Source of the DNA: an uncultured Bdellovibrionales bacterium | GTDB lineage: Bacteria > Bdellovibrionota > Bdellovibrionia > Bdellovibrionales > UBA1609 | Direction: 5' to 3' | Assembly (NCBI GenBank): GCA_938002015.1 | Contig: CALLAU010000023.1 | Location: 1-63,408 of the forward strand | DNA: 63,408 bases | In this document: in pieces, positions 63,262 to 63,408 of the stretch | How the letters are laid out: the number at the start of each line of letters is the position of its first letter | How positions within the stretch are numbered: position 1 is the first letter of the stretch | Program-made: the position numbers and the translations under genes | Notes under the pieces: model-generated | Seen by the model: only the letters and a program-made list of their open reading frames with translations | Told to the model about the DNA's origin: nothing | The model's database searches: none

Positions 63262-63408
63262 ATGATTAAACTAGTTTACTTTTTTTTAGGGCTTTTCATA
63301 AGCCAGAGTCTTTTTGCTTCTGAACTTACTTATTATAAAGGGCAGCAGTTTCTAACAGATGAATTTGGAACTAGAGCTTGTTATGTCGAGATAGAGTCTC
63401 ATGATGGT
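63262..63408 (+). CDS. Exported protein, 5' part only
   Basis: The first 49 codons of a gene cut by the window end. AAAGGAG precedes the ATG. The N-terminus MIKLVYFFLGLFISQSLFAS is a signal peptide; the mature start ELTYYKGQQFLTDEFGTRAC has no recognised motif. Its promoter region holds operator site 3, so it should be a further member of the metal regulon. Confidence 0.75.
   Translation, partial: MIKLVYFFLGLFISQSLFASELTYYKGQQFLTDEFGTRACYVEIESHDG

Noticed and set aside
1..63408. CRISPR arrays, insertion sequences, prophage or rRNA genes
   Set aside because: No regularly spaced repeats, transposase or integrase motifs, phage structural genes or rRNA-like stretches were recognised anywhere in the window.

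Overview
The window is AT-rich, gene-dense bacterial DNA with a Gram-negative gene complement: lipoproteins, TonB with an outer-membrane receptor, and a type IV pilus secretin. The pilus run pilH-pilI-pilD-pilM-pilN-pilO-pilP-pilQ follows the order known from Myxococcus. Together with the tandem lepB genes, the TIGR03545/TIGR03546-like pair and the low G+C, this suggests a Bdellovibrio/Bacteriovorax-like (Bdellovibrionota) bacterium. That placement is inference from gene content; no rRNA gene is present.

Layout. (1) 0-2.5 kb: the 3' end of lepA, a decayed DUF4143-type fragment, then three signal-peptidase-I-like genes, the last lacking catalytic residues. (2) 2.6-8.6 kb: pyrB, carA, an unknown gene and carB, which make carbamoyl phosphate and start pyrimidine synthesis. 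(3) 8.6-16.5 kb: the type IV pilus block, ending in a PilQ that looks like a lipoprotein with a long acidic repeat region. (4) 16.6-31.2 kb: rarA, then the S10-spc-alpha ribosomal superoperon with secY, adk and rpoA. rpsN, rpsD, map and infA are missing from their usual places. (5) 31.4-37.4 kb: envelope genes (TlpA-like thioredoxin, lytic transglycosylase, LTA-synthase-type transferase) and the TIGR03545/TIGR03546-like pair. (6) tRNA-Arg(TCT), then a looser accessory stretch of about 10 kb: a DUF4238 protein, a cyanophycin operon (isoaspartyl peptidase, cyanophycinase, cyanophycin synthetase, small zinc-ribbon protein), an XRE regulator divergent from a secreted protein, an SH3-like secreted protein and a possible HEPN protein. 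(7) 48.0-58.9 kb: a tightly packed same-strand run that looks like a surface glycan or glycolipid pathway (GMC oxidoreductase, HAD phosphatase, GtrA, a membrane-transferase/kinase fusion, class II aldolase, GDPD-like enzyme, two nucleotidyltransferases, DPM1-like glycosyltransferase). (8) 58.9 kb to the end: a likely metal-acquisition regulon (His-rich lipoprotein, TonB, TonB-dependent receptor, secreted proteins) whose promoter regions share one 15-bp palindrome at three places.

The strongest leads are the three identical palindromes at the metal locus, the glycan cluster with its kinase fusion, the cyanophycin operon with its zinc-ribbon gene, the acidic PilQ lipoprotein, and several promoters placed so close to start codons that the mRNAs may be leaderless. 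No CRISPR array, rRNA gene, insertion sequence or prophage was seen.
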